The notes below the pieces were generated by a model. It ran no database searches and was not told the origin of the DNA. It saw only the letters and a list, made by a program, of their open reading frames with translations. The position numbers and the translations under genes are program-made. A stretch of DNA of 64,000 nt, taken from positions 186,001 to 250,000 of the forward strand of contig BSDZ01000025.1 of assembly GCA_030268105.1 (NCBI GenBank), read 5' to 3'. Positions 23,474 to 33,811 of this stretch are shown here, in pieces. The first letter of the stretch is position 1. Each line of letters starts with the position of its first letter. This stretch comes from Volvox africanus (lineage: Eukaryota; Chlorophyta; Chlorophyceae; Chlamydomonadales; Volvocaceae).

Positions 23474-24299
23474 TGTTGTACCTCTCGTTCGCGTTTGCTC
23501 ATAAGTGTCTGCACGTCTGAAGACTTTAGACACCGATGCGCGAGCACTTGCAAGTACAGCAAGACAAGCGAGAGCAAACAGAGACAGCGGAAGACTTCAA
23601 GACGAAGAGAGATATAACTTACAGTCTTACAGATCGGAATGATGCAATGGACGAAATCGCCGTCAGCGCCGGAAGCAAGCAATCATCACGCGGCGGTGAT
23701 TAGCGAAGTTCAGGCTTTAGCTCGGGCTAAGTAGGATATCGTATAGCAATAGTAATGTAGAACACACAAGTGTTCTCCGGTATCGAATGTCTTGTCTTGC
23801 TTAGCCGTCCTCGCATCTGTTATACTCGCAGCATCGCAGTGCCGTACGATTCACATCAGGAGGCCGATCCTAGATGTGACAACCCTACTGCATCTAGGCG
23901 ATGTCTACGTATAACAACGTATAAGCCTTTCCGGCATTCGCATGATGCAAGGGTCCGGATAACGATATCCGGTTGCAGGGCATGCATCGCGACAAGTGCG
24001 GCGCTCTCAACGTGTGCTTTAATGAAGTAATATTATATCAGATAATATTACTTATAGTTTCCTAGCACGAGCATAATGCGCACTTCAATGATTCGGTTAT
24101 TCATGCATGCTAGGCGGATTTGCCATGATGCGATGTCGCGATGGATCAATGACAACATGCCAGATGCATATATAAATGTATGCGAATACATTTATATCAT
24201 GCAGATTCATTCATATGTAATGCGTTCATCACAAAAGCACTTCGACTCATAGGATCGCGTCGACCTACGCGTCGATGGGAAATGAACCGTGGCACAACA
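23474..24299 (-). repeat. 3' LTR of M3 (826 bp)
   Basis: TGTTGT...ACAACA. The reverse complement of the purine tract and hairpin follows at 24300-24345. Confidence 0.94.
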
Positions 24300-24358
24300 A
24301 TTATCCCCCCTCCCGTATGCAGCGTCCTCGCTGCATCATACAGCATCGACTGCAGGGG

Positions 24359-27162
24359 TCATTGGGTTTGCGTGGCACGTTTGCGGGCTTCTTCGAGCAG
24401 GGGTTTCATGTCCTGTGAGAAGTTGCGTGCCGGTTCCCATGAGTTGTGCTCGTCGGTATACCCTGTCCACTTAACCAAGTACTCGTGTACTGTTCGCTTA
24501 CGTCGGTGTCGGCCCACACGACGCGCGCGATAATCTAACACCCGCTCCACATCGTAAAACTTCTGTTTACCAGCGATCCAGGTCTCGGGAACTGGTTCGA
24601 TCGCTGCGGGGGCGTTATCAGGCTCAGGGACGGGTTCCGTACTACGATACGGACGAACAAGCGATACGTGAAACGTGGGGTGAATGGTCATATCAGTGGG
24701 CAATGCAAGCTCCACAGCCACATTCCCAACCATGCGCACGACAGGATACGGACCAATCCAGCGGGGTAAGAGTTTTCGGGATCCGTCGGCCAAGGGACGC
24801 AAGTTCTTGGTGCTTAGCAACACGAGTTGCCCTTCCGAAAACGTCACATCCTGCTTAGATTTGTTATAGTATTCCGTCGTTCGTTGCTGCGCCGCGTCCA
24901 AACACGACTTCGCGTCTGTGATTCGGGACATAAAAGACTTGGCAAAAAGTTTAGCAGCAGGCACGTTCACTTCCAACTCACGCCACACGGGTAGCGCGGG
25001 ATGAAACCCGTAGTTAAGAAAGAACGGACTTTTGCCTGTAGAGCGGTTAACAGCGTTGTTAAGCGCGAATTCTGCCGCAGTCAAATATGTATCCCAAACA
25101 AGTGGTGTGCGACCAGCATAATTGCGCAACATATCACCCAACGTGCGGTTTGTGCGTTCGGTTTGACCATCAGTCTGCGGGTGGTACGCTGTGCTCAGGT
25201 TGACACGCATGCCAACTAGCTTGCAGAGCGCTTCCCAAAACTTAGACGTGAACTGTCCACCGCGGTCCGAGATCACATTTTTGGGAATCCCGTGTAACCG
25301 AACTACATTATCGAAAAACGAATGTGCGGTTTGCTCAGCCGTGCAGGATGATGTACATGGTGCTAGGTGGACCATCTTAGTCAGACGATCGACCATTACG
25401 AACACCGCATCGTATCCCCCCTCAGTTTTGGGCAGCGCGACTACGAAGTCCATGGAAACACTTTCCCAAGGCGCATCCGGGACAGGCAACGGTTGCAACA
25501 ACCCATGGCCCTTACCGGACAAAGCCTTATTGCGCTGGCACAGACTGCATGTCTGGACGAAGTTCGCCGCATCCTTAGCCAAACGAGGCCACCAAAAGGA
25601 ACGTTGCACCAAGTCGATCAATCGCTTGCTACCAGGGTGTCCTGCTAACGGGTCCTCGTGGAACCGCGCAAGGATGTCGTAGCGTAGCGCGTCGTCGTTC
25701 GGAACGACGATTTGCGTAGCTGCACCCTCCGTCCGTAGCCAAAGGCCATTCTGCTTGCGAAGGTTTTCTACATTAGCCGGGTCCGCGAACCAGGCGTCTG
25801 CGCTGTAGGCAACCTTCAACCGCTCCGCGAGGTCCGTCGCGATCGGAACCTCCTCGCTACGCGGCCGCACGACGGGCGCTGCCAAAATTGCAGCGTGTAG
25901 CGACGGATGTCGACTGAGAGCATCGGCAATATTCAATTTACCAGAAATATACTCCCAGGTGCAGTTGAACCTAGCTAGATATTCCATCCACCTAGCTTGA
26001 CGGCGGTTCAACGTCGGAACGCTTTGCAAAAACGTTAGGGGCTTGTGGTCAGTCTTTAAAGTAAACGGGCGTCCCTCGAGGTAACAGCGCCATTCCTTTA
26101 AAGCATGCAGCACGGCCAGAAGCTCCTGTTCCCCGGTGGTGTAGCGAATTTCCGCACCAGAAAACTTCTTACTCGTGAAGGCGATCGGTCGCCCTTCCTG
26201 TAACAACACAGCGCCGCTTCCAAATATTGAGGCATCAGACACTACCTCAACACGAAATGGCAACGAGTAATCAGGGAATGCAAGGGTGACATCTTCGGCA
26301 ACGATTCGTTTGAGCTCTTCGAATGCCCGCTGGCATTGCGACGTCCACGACTCGAGCGAAACGAAAACGCCTTTGCGAGTTAAGTTAGTAAGCGGGGCCG
26401 CAATGATGGAATATTTTTCAATGAACTTTCGGAAATAATTGGTCAAGCCAAGGAACTTACGCAGCTCCGTGAGGTTCTGAGGCGCGGGCCAATCGCGAAC
26501 CACGGCGACCTTCCGCGGGTCCATCTTCACACCGGTGGCCGACACAATGTGGCCCAAATATTCCACCTGAGGCTGCGCCCAAAAGCATTTGGCGCGTTTA
26601 GCAAACAATTGCTCCCGCCTCATAACGTCGAGCACGAGCCGAAGATGCTCCAAGTGCTCCTCGCGCGTTTTAGAATATACCAAGATGTCATCCAGGTAGC
26701 AAACAACGAACCTGTCGATAAACGGCCTAAACATTCGGTCCATAACCGCCTGAAACGTCGCAGGGGCATTAGTCAAACCAAACGATAGGACCGTATACTC
26801 AAAGTGACCGAAGGGCGTCCGAAAAGCGGTTTTCGGGATATCAGAGGCAGCGATGCGAATCTGATTGTAGCCCTGTTGTAAGTCAATTGAGGAAAAATAA
26901 GCCGAGCCCTTCAGCTTATCCAACAGGTCGTCAACGTGTGGCAAAGGGTAGCGATTTTTCACCGTATTCGCATTTAACCCCCGGTAATCAATGCACATGC
27001 GCAAGGTCCCATCCTTCTTACCGACAAACAAAATCGGTGCAGAATACGGGGATGTGCTGGGGCGTATCATACCCTTTGCGAGCAAATCCGTCACCTGGCG
27101 CTTCACCTCGTCCAGTTCCAATGGACTCAACCTGTACATTGGCCGGGCCGTAGGCTGCGCTC
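24359..27162 (-). CDS. pol: Pol of M3, 3' two-thirds (RT, RNase H, integrase, chromodomain)
   Basis: Open from the P1 insertion point to TGA at 24359-24361. It contains RT from [21 protein letters not shown] through [11 protein letters not shown], then RNase H, then integrase with HHCC finger and D, D, E (DGQTERTN). It ends with WIGPYP and a full chromodomain ([20 protein letters not shown]). No internal stop. The 5' part is at 34638-35900 on the other side of P1; the split is in the linker between protease and RT. The chromodomain of this family binds chromatin marks and can direct integration (family knowledge). Confidence 0.93.
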
Positions 27163-27988
27163 TGTTGTGCCACGGTTCATTTCCCATCGACGCGTAGGTC
27201 GACGCGATCCTATGAGTCGAAGTGCTTTTGTGATGAACGCATTACATATGAATGAATCTGCATGATATAAATGTATTCGCATACATTTATATATGCATCT
27301 GGCATGTTGTCATTGATCCATCGCGACATCGCATCATGGCAAATCCGCCTAGCATGCATGAATAACCGAATCATTGAAGTGCGCATTATGCTCGTGCTAG
27401 GAAACTATAAGTAATATTATCTGATATAATATTACTTCATTAAAGCACACGTTGAGAGCGCCGCACTTGTCGCGATGCATGCCCTACAACCGGATATCGT
27501 TATCCGGACCCTTGCATCATGCGAATGCCGGAAAGGCTTATACGTTGTTATACGTAGACATCGCCTAGATGCAGTAGGGTTGTCACATCTAGGATCGGCC
27601 TCCTGATGTGAATCGTACGGCACTGCGATGCTGCGAGTATAACAGATGCGAGGACGGCTAAGCTAGACGAGACATTCGATACCGGAGAACACTTGTGTGT
27701 TCTACATTACTATTGCTATACGATATCCTACTTAGCCCGAGCTAAAGCCTGAACTTCGCTAATCACCGCCGCGTGATGATTGCTTGCTTCCGGCGCTGAC
27801 GGCGATTTCGTCCATTGCATCATTCCGATCTGTAAGACCGTAAGTTATATCTCTCTTCGTCTTGAAGTCTTCCGCTGTCTCTGTTTGCTCTCGCTTGCCT
27901 TGCTGTACTTGCAAGTGCTCGCGCATCGGTGTCTAAAGTCTTCAGACGTGCAGACACTTATGAGCAAACGCGAACGAGAGGTACAACA
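27163..27988 (+). repeat. 5' LTR of P1 (826 bp)
   Basis: Five short inverted repeats in order. They are ATATAAATGTAT/ATACATTTATAT (27265-27292, loop TCGC), AAGTAATATTAT/ATAATATTACTT (27409-27437, 5-nt loop) and CCGGATA/TATCCGG (27490-27507, loop TCGT). Then come AGAACAC/GTGTTCT (27686-27703, loop TTGT) and CTTAGC/GCTAA (27731-27745, loop CCGA). The first contains TATAAAT about 100 bp from the LTR start, a plausible TATA box. Confidence 0.94.
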
Positions 27989-27991
27989 ATT

Positions 27992-28010
27992 TGGTATCGA
28001 GACAGGTTCG
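27992..28010 (+). other. Primer-binding site of P1
   Basis: TGGTATCGAGACAGGTTCG begins three bases after the LTR. TGGTATC followed by GAG and CAGGTT resembles primer sites complementary to initiator-Met tRNA 3' ends, with small differences. tRNA identity is inference. N1 has one extra C in this site (after 49320). Confidence 0.65.
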
Positions 28011-28055
28011 TTGCCTAACTGTCTCTCTTTGTCTAATCGGAAGTAGGTTCTTTCT

Positions 28056-28489
28056 ATGGCGAGTTCCAGCGACGAACCACGAGGACCGCTAGATACTTTT
28101 GCCGAAGACTTAGGCCGCGCCGTTTTGGACGCCGCCGCTTCCGGTTTGTAATTGTTTAATTGCTTTTGCTTAGATTGCTGCACTTGTTGTGTAAGTGTAC
28201 GCTCTGAGTCGCAGGTAATCTCAGTGCACCGGCATTGCTTGCCGCGGCGACTGAGACCGGCGTTCGTCCGGACCAGTTGGCGACTCTCATTGCCCAAACT
28301 ACGGAGATCAGGACTCAGCTGGGCAATTACTTGCTGAGTTTGCTGAATCTCCTCAAGAGTACTGTCGGTAGGCTCACCGAATCGCTTTGTACTCTTGCCT
28401 TTGCGATAGAAGTCGGCTTCTATTACGCAAAACTAGGGTATCGTTTCGTGCTCCATGTCCGCGGAACACGACGATACGCCGCACACTAG
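28056..28489 (+). CDS. Candidate upstream gene of family A (two-part ORF, possible 77-nt intron)
   Basis: An ATG at 28056 opens 31 codons (MASSSDEPRG...) to TAA at 28149. From about 28226 a second frame without ATG runs to TAG at 28487-28489, overlapping the gag ATG (28455) by 35 bases in another frame. A GT at 28148 (GTAATT) and an AG at 28223-28224 (ATCTCAG) would join the two in frame into about 118 residues. The second part is leucine-rich and probably helical. The open stretch is kept in all five family A copies, and the KSxVGxLTE block is recognisable in family B. Splicing is inference; the alternative is two unrelated leader ORFs. Confidence 0.35.
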
Positions 28490-29690
28490 CCTAGCTAGCC
28501 AACCCGATTTCGTTGTAGCTGCTAGAGCGCCGGATAGAGGTCTTGAGACTGTTGGCGCGCGAGCCACTCAAGAGCCCCTTTTCCTTCAGACCCCTGCTCA
28601 CTTAATTGTGCCGCATTCAGCAGTGAACACGAATATGGACAACACTGCTGGACCAAGGGTTCTGCCATTACCTCAAGCTCGAGGGCATGATGACATCCCT
28701 GAGGTGATGAGATTGTCGATTCCCGTTCCTAGGCTCAATATTTCGCTGACCGACAAGACACCAGGGCATAGCATAGCCGATGCAACTCGTGCGTACGTGC
28801 GTGACGCTAAAAAGTACCTCCAAGCTGTTCATGGTGGCGACAATGACGGTATCAGGTGTCTCTTCGTTGGTAACACCCTCGAGGGCGCAGCGAAGGACTG
28901 GTATCGCAATTGGACCAACGCCCGGGGTAGCTATACTTTTGACGAGTTAGTCGCCGCTTTGCTCGCACGGTTCGCTACTGAGGTTCAAGCACGCGATGTG
29001 GAAGCTCGTAACGTTTTGGCAGCGGGTAGCTACCACATGCGTCGGGATGAAAATGTACCTGCGTACCAGTCACGCTTCGAAGCACTTGTGACTCCCATTG
29101 CTGACCTCACCGAATCTGAGCGTGTCTTTTGGTTTAGGCGAGGCCTAACGAAACTTTTGGCTAAATGGTGCGCCACTGACTTGGTTGGAGCGCAGATCAA
29201 GTCGTATGACGCGTTGGTCGCTTTTGCTAAGGGCGCGGAGATACGACTTCTTGCCGGCGAGGAAGAAGTCAAGTCTGCCCCTCGTGCAAATGCCGTGCAA
29301 GTGCTGGATCCGCTTGGGGAAGCTGTGGCTCTCGACCAGGACCTCGGCGCGACCCGCCCCACGCCTACTGCCGCGACGCGACGCAGCAACGGGCAACGCA
29401 AGGCGCGTGGGGGCGCTAGCTCGGGTGTCCGTGGTACAGGAGGAGCAGGTCCGAGCTCGGACCCAGCTAGGAACAGGAAGCGTGGTGGTGCGCCGTCGTC
29501 GGCAGCCGCACAGCGTTCCGACCCCAGCGCAAAGCGTACTCGTACGGACGACACATTTATGCCAAAATGGAATTGCAATCGTTCCGAATTCGAGCGTCGA
29601 AAATTGGCCAACGTTTGTCTACGGTGTGCGGAGAGCCATTCTACGAAGGATTGCCCTCTAATGCCGCCGTTTGTACCTCAGCCGAAATAG
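28455..29690 (+). CDS. gag: Gag polyprotein of P1 (411 aa)
   Basis: ATG at 28455; a stop (TAG) lies upstream in the same frame near 28434, so this is the likely start. N-terminal acidic region, capsid-like middle (residues about 110-260), basic R/G/S-rich tail and one zinc knuckle, CLRCAESHSTKDC. Ends at UAG 29688-29690, with pol continuing in the same frame. The length is identical to E1 and M3. Gag would form the particle, and its tail and knuckle would bind RNA. Confidence 0.94.
   Translation: MSAEHDDTPHTSLASQPDFVVAARAPDRGLETVGARATQEPLFLQTPAHLIVPHSAVNTNMDNTAGPRVLPLPQARGHDDIPEVMRLSIPVPRLNISLTDKTPGHSIADATRAYVRDAKKYLQAVHGGDNDGIRCLFVGNTLEGAAKDWYRNWTNARGSYTFDELVAALLARFATEVQARDVEARNVLAAGSYHMRRDENVPAYQSRFEALVTPIADLTESERVFWFRRGLTKLLAKWCATDLVGAQIKSYDALVAFAKGAEIRLLAGEEEVKSAPRANAVQVLDPLGEAVALDQDLGATRPTPTAATRRSNGQRKARGGASSGVRGTGGAGPSSDPARNRKRGGAPSSAAAQRSDPSAKRTRTDDTFMPKWNCNRSEFERRKLANVCLRCAESHSTKDCPLMPPFVPQPK
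29688..29690 (+). promoter_or_regulatory. Putative readthrough UAG between gag and pol
   Basis: Context AAA-UAG-GGG-CUU. The frame before and after the codon is the same and is open for hundreds of codons on both sides. The same single UAG sits at 8233-8235 (E1), 35901-35903 (M3), 42418-42420 (M2) and 51007-51009 (N1). X2 has one at 44974-44976 with context UAG-GAA. This suggests suppression of the stop to make Gag-Pol. Confidence 0.65.
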
Positions 29691-32600
29691 GGGCTTGCCC
29701 GGGTTCCTGCGGAGGGGGCTCTACCTGGGTTTTCTGAACTGACGCGTGGTCGGTGGTCATCCTTACGGCCAGCCGTTAAGGCATTGTTGCCTTGTGTACT
29801 TGGACACATCGAGCGAGTCATTGCGCGACGCATCACGCTTGACGGACGCACGGGACTTCTCTGCTTCGATCCGTTGTGTAATGTGTTTACACCTCGCCGT
29901 CCCCTGTCGTCTATCGATCTGTCCAACCACGTGGTTTTGTTCATCCCCTCGTCTCTGCGTGAGATGTCGGAACAGTTGGCCATATACAGGAGATGTAGGC
30001 GTCAATATCCAGGCACTGCCGCATGTGTATTACTCCCTGCTTTCTGTCGGCGCAAGGCAGAGGCATCGTTAAGGGGTATGCGGCATGTCCACCGGTTCGA
30101 GCCGGGCACCGTTTTGTTTAATGGTGTGGATCGGGAGGGTACGCTGGCTCCGTGGCCACACCTATCCTACTCGGTTGACGTTTGGTACGAAGCTCCTGAT
30201 GGGGGTGCCGTTGGTTACGGACCCGCCTTAAGTGCACTGACGTTGTCTGCTGGGCAGTCGCTCGTAGATAACCGTGTCCCTGTGGTTCAGATCGGTTTGA
30301 ACGGCCGTACTCTGAAAGCACTTGTTGACACCGGTGCCAGCGACGACTTCATCTCTGTCGCAGAGGTGAACGCGCTGGGGTTGTCCCCAGAGTCGTCTGA
30401 TTGTCCACAGGTTACCCTTGCTGACGGGGGTAAGCATCCCATCGTGGGCAGGATTACCCTTAGCCTATCGATAGGCCCTTTGCGTGTTGTGACCCGGCCG
30501 TACGTGCTGCAGGGCTTAGCAGAGACTGCACCGTACATAATGGGGTCGTCGACATTACGACAGTACCGCGCGCGCATCGACATGGAGACCGCAACCCTGC
30601 ATATGTGCAAGGGTACTCTGTCGATTAAGGTACCTTTCCTGTCGTTCGAACATGTCACACCAAAGGAGGGCGAAACTGAGGCGGTGCCTATGGTTAATTT
30701 CGCTGTGACCGCAATGGCCGCGCGAATCGAACCAGAGCTAGTCGGGCGTAAGGAGGCCGTCCGTTTGTTACGGAAGGGTGCCCACGGACTGCTTTTAAGG
30801 CCGCGGGTGAGCTGTTGTGTCACCACCGCGCAGATTTCTGCGGATCCTGAGGTTGAGGCCCTACTGTCGCAGTATGAGGACGTCTTTAAAGATATCCCTG
30901 GCCTACCACCTATGCGTCCTGTTGATCACACAATCCCTCTCATGCCTGGAGCGCAGCCTACGGCCCGGCCAATGTACAGGTTGAGTCCATTGGAACTGGA
31001 CGAGGTGAAGCGCCAGGTGACGGATTTGCTCGCAAAGGGTATGATACGCCCCAGCACATCCCCGTATTCTGCACCGATTTTGTTTGTCGGTAAGAAGGAT
31101 GGGACCTTGCGCATGTGCATTGATTACCGGGGGTTAAATGCGAATACGGTGAAAAATCGCTACCCTTTGCCACGCGTTGACGACCTGTTGGATAAGCTGA
31201 AGGGCTCGGCTTATTTTTCCTCAATTGACTTACAACAGGGCTACAATCAGATTCGCATCGCTGCCTCTGATATCCCGAAAACCGCTTTTCGGACGCCCTT
31301 CGGTCACTTTGAGTATACGGTCCTATCGTTTGGTTTGACTAATGCCCCTGCGACGTTTCAGGCGGTTATGGACCGAATGTTTAGGCCGTTTATCGACAGG
31401 TTCGTTGTTTGCTACCTGGATGACATCTTGGTATATTCTAAAACGCGCGAGGAGCACTTGGAGCATCTTCGGCTCGTGCTCGACGTTATGAGGCGGGAGC
31501 AATTGTTTGCTAAACGCGCCAAATGCTTTTGGGCGCAGCCTCAGGTGGAATATTTGGGCCACATTGTGTCGGCCACCGGTGTGAAGATGGACCCGCGGAA
31601 GGTCGCCGTGGTTCGCGATTGGCCCGCGCCTCAGAACCTCACGGAGCTGCGTAAGTTCCTTGGCTTGACCAATTATTTCCGAAAGTTCATTGAAAAATAT
31701 TCCATCATTGCGGCCCCGCTTACTAACTTAACTCGCAAAGGCGTTTTCGTTTCGCTCGAGTCGTGGACGTCGCAATGCCAGCGGGCATTCGAAGAGCTCA
31801 AACGAATCGTTGCCGAAGATGTCACCCTTGCATTCCCTGATTACTCGTTGCCATTTCGTGTTGAGGTAGTGTCTGATGCCTCAATATTTGGAAGCGGCGC
31901 TGTGTTGTTACAGGAAGGGCGACCGATCGCCTTCACGAGTAAGAAGTTTTCTGGTGCGGAAATTCGCTACACCACCGGGGAACAGGAGCTTCTGGCCGTG
32001 CTGCATGCTTTAAAGGAATGGCGCTGTTACCTCGAGGGACGCCCGTTTACTTTAAAGACTGACCACAAGCCCCTAACGTTTTTGCAAAGCGTTCCGACGT
32101 TGAACCGCCGTCAAGCTAGGTGGATGGAATATCTAGCTAGGTTCAACTGCACCTGGGAGTATATTTCTGGTAAATTGAATATTGCCGATGCTCTCAGTCG
32201 ACATCCGTCGCTACACGCTGCAATTTTGGCAGCGCCCGTCGTGCGGCCGCGTAGCGAGGAGGTTCCGATCGCGACGGACCTCGCGGAGCGGTTGAAGGTT
32301 GCCTACAGCGCAGACGCCTGGTTCGCGGACCCGGCTAATGTAGAAAACCTTCGCAAGCAGAATGGCCTTTGGCTACGGACGGAGGGTGCAGCTACGCAAA
32401 TCGTCGTTCCGAACGACGACGCGCTACGCTACGACATCCTTGCGCGGTTCCACGAGGACCCGTTAGCAGGACACCCTGGTAGCAAGCGATTGATCGACTT
32501 GGTGCAACGTTCCTTTTGGTGGCCTCGTTTGGCTAAGGATGCGGCGAACTTCGTCCAGACATGCAGTCTGTGCCAGCGCAATAAGGCTTTGTCCGGTAAG

Positions 32601-33188
32601 GGCCATGGGTTGTTGCAACCGTTGCCTGTCCCGGATGCGCCTTGGGAAAGTGTTTCCATGGACTTCGTAGTCGCGCTGCCCAAAACTGAGGGGGGATACG
32701 ATGCGGTGTTCGTAATGGTCGATCGTCTGACTAAGATGGTCCACCTAGCACCATGTACATCATCCTGCACGGCTGAGCAAACCGCACGTTTGTTTTTCGA
32801 TAATGTGGTTCGGTTACACGGGATTCCCAAAAATGTGATCTCGGACCGCGGTGGACAGTTCACGTCTAAGTTTTGGGAAGCGCTCTGCAAGCTAGTTGGC
32901 ATGCGTGTCAACCTGAGCACAGCGTACCACCCGCAGTCTGATGGTCAAACCGAACGCACAAACCGCACGTTGGGTGATATGTTGCGCAATTATGCTGGTC
33001 GCACACCACTTGTTTGGGATACATATTTGACTGCGGCAGAATTCGCGCTTAACAACGCTGTTAACCGCTCTACAGGCAAAAGTCCGTTCTTTCTTAACTA
33101 CGGGTTTCATCCCGCGCTACCCGTGTGGCGTGAGTTGGAAGTGAACGTGCCTGCTGCTAAACTTTTTGCCAAGTCTTTTATGTCCTGA
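29691..33188 (+). CDS. pol: Pol of P1, protease to integrase core, ended by a premature TGA
   Basis: Open in the gag frame from the codon after UAG. Order: N-terminal linker, aspartic protease (VDTGAS, about 30325-30345), RT with CYLDD (about 31409-31424), RNase H, and integrase. The integrase has the HHCC finger (H..H, CSLC) and the catalytic triad: D in SMDF, D in ISDRGG and E in DGQTERTN, with 35 residues between the second D and E. A TGA at 33186-33188 replaces the CGA of M3 and N1 and cuts off GPY/F and chromodomain, which remain readable at 33189-33752. All catalytic residues visible are intact. Confidence 0.93.
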   Translation, partial: GLARVPAEGALPGFSELTRGRWSSLRPAVKALLPCVLGHIERVIARRITLDGRTGLLCFDPLCNVFTPRRPLSSIDLSNHVVLFIPSSLREMSEQLAIYRRCRRQYPGTAACVLLPAFCRRKAEASLRGMRHVHRFEPGTVLFNGVDREGTLAPWPHLSYSVDVWYEAPDGGAVGYGPALSALTLSAGQSLVDNRVPVVQIGLNGRTLKALVDTGASDDFISVAEVNALGLSPESSDCPQVTLADGGKHPIVGRITLSLSIGPLRVVTRPYVLQGLAETAPYIMGSSTLRQYRARIDMETATLHMCKGTLSIKVPFLSFEHVTPKEGETEAVPMVNFAVTAMAARIEPELVGRKEAVRLLRKGAHGLLLRPRVSCCVTTAQISADPEVEALLSQYEDVFKDIPGLPPMRPVDHTIPLMPGAQPTARPMYRLSPLELDEVKRQVTDLLAKGMIRPSTSPYSAPILFVGKKDGTLRMCIDYRGLNANTVKNRYPLPRVDDLLDKLKGSAYFSSIDLQQGYNQIRIAASDIPKTAFRTPFGHFEYTVLSFGLTNAPATFQAVMDRMFRPFIDRFVVCYLDDILVYSKTREEHLEHLRLVLDVMRREQLFAKRAKCFWAQPQVEYLGHIVSATGVKMDPRKVAVVRDWPAPQNLTELRKFLGLTNYFRKFIEKYSIIAAPLTNLTRKGVFVSLESWTSQCQRAFEELKRIVAEDVTLAFPDYSLPFRVEVVSDASIFGSGAVLLQEGRPIAFTSKKFSGAEIRYTTGEQELLAVLHALKEWRCYLEGRPFTLKTDHKPLTFLQSVPTLNRRQARWMEYLARFNCTWEYISGKLNIADALSRHPSLHAAILAAPVVRPRSEEVPIATDLAERLKVAYSADAWFADPANVENLRKQNGLWLRTEGAATQIVVPNDDALRYDILARFHEDPLAGHPGSKRLIDLVQRSFWWPRLAKDAANFVQTCSLCQRNKALSGKGHGLLQPLPVPDAPWESVSMDFVVALPKTEGGYDAVFVMVDRLTKMVHLAPCTSSCTAEQTARLFFDNVVRLHGIPKNVISDRGGQFTSKFWEALCKLVGMRVNLSTAYHPQSDGQTERTNRTLGDMLRNYAGRTPLVWDTYLTAAEFALNNAVNRSTGKSPFFLNYGFHPALPVWRELEVNVPAAKLFAKSFMS

Positions 33189-33752
33189 ATCACAGACGCG
33201 AAGTCGTGTTTGGACGCGGCGCAGCAACGAACGACGGAATACTACAACAAATCCAAGCAGGATGTGACGTTTTCGGAGGGGCAACTCGTGTTGCTAAGCA
33301 CCAAGAACTTGCGTTCCTTGGCCGACGGATTCCGAAAACTCTTACCCCGCTGGATTGGTCCGTATCCTGTCGTGCGCATGGTTGGGAATGTGGCTGTGGA
33401 GCTTGCATTGCCCACTGATATGACCATTCACCCCACGTTTCACGTATCGCTTGTTCGTCCGTATCGTAGTACGGAACCCGTCCCTGAGCCTGATAACGCC
33501 CCCGCAGCGATCGAACCAGTTCCCGAGACCTGGATCGCTGGTAAACAGAAGTTTTACGATGTGGAGCGGGTGTTAGATTATCGCGCGCGTCGTGTGGGTC
33601 GACACCGACGTAAGCGAACAGTACACGAGTACTTGGTTAAGTGGACAGGGTATACCGACGAGCACAACTCATGGGAACCGGCACGCAACTTCTCACAGGA
33701 CATGAAACCCCTGCTCGAAGAAGCCCGCAAACGTGCCACGCAAACCCAATGA
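33189..33752 (+). pseudogene. Pol C-terminal part of P1 (GPY/F module and chromodomain) beyond the nonsense codon
   Basis: Same frame as the upstream pol. Contains WIGPYP and the chromodomain ([14 protein letters not shown]), ending at TGA 33750-33752. Translation would need readthrough of the TGA at 33186. Identical in layout to M3 and N1. Confidence 0.88.
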
Positions 33753-33774
33753 CCCCTGCAGTCGATGCTGTATG

Positions 33775-33811
33775 ATGCAGCGAGGACGCTGCATACGGGA
33801 GGGGGGATAAT
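33775..33811 (+). other. Hairpin and polypurine tract of P1
   Basis: ATGCAGCG/CGCTGCAT with loop AGGA (33775-33794), then GGGAGGGGGG (33797-33806) and ATAAT before the 3' LTR. The tract primes plus-strand DNA synthesis in this class of element. The hairpin directly upstream recurs in families A, B and C. Confidence 0.75.

Noticed and set aside
29691..29800. UAG reassigned to a sense codon in this genome
   Set aside because: No other in-frame UAG occurs in more than 1,300 intact pol codons or in gag, so general reassignment is unlikely; local readthrough explains it better.
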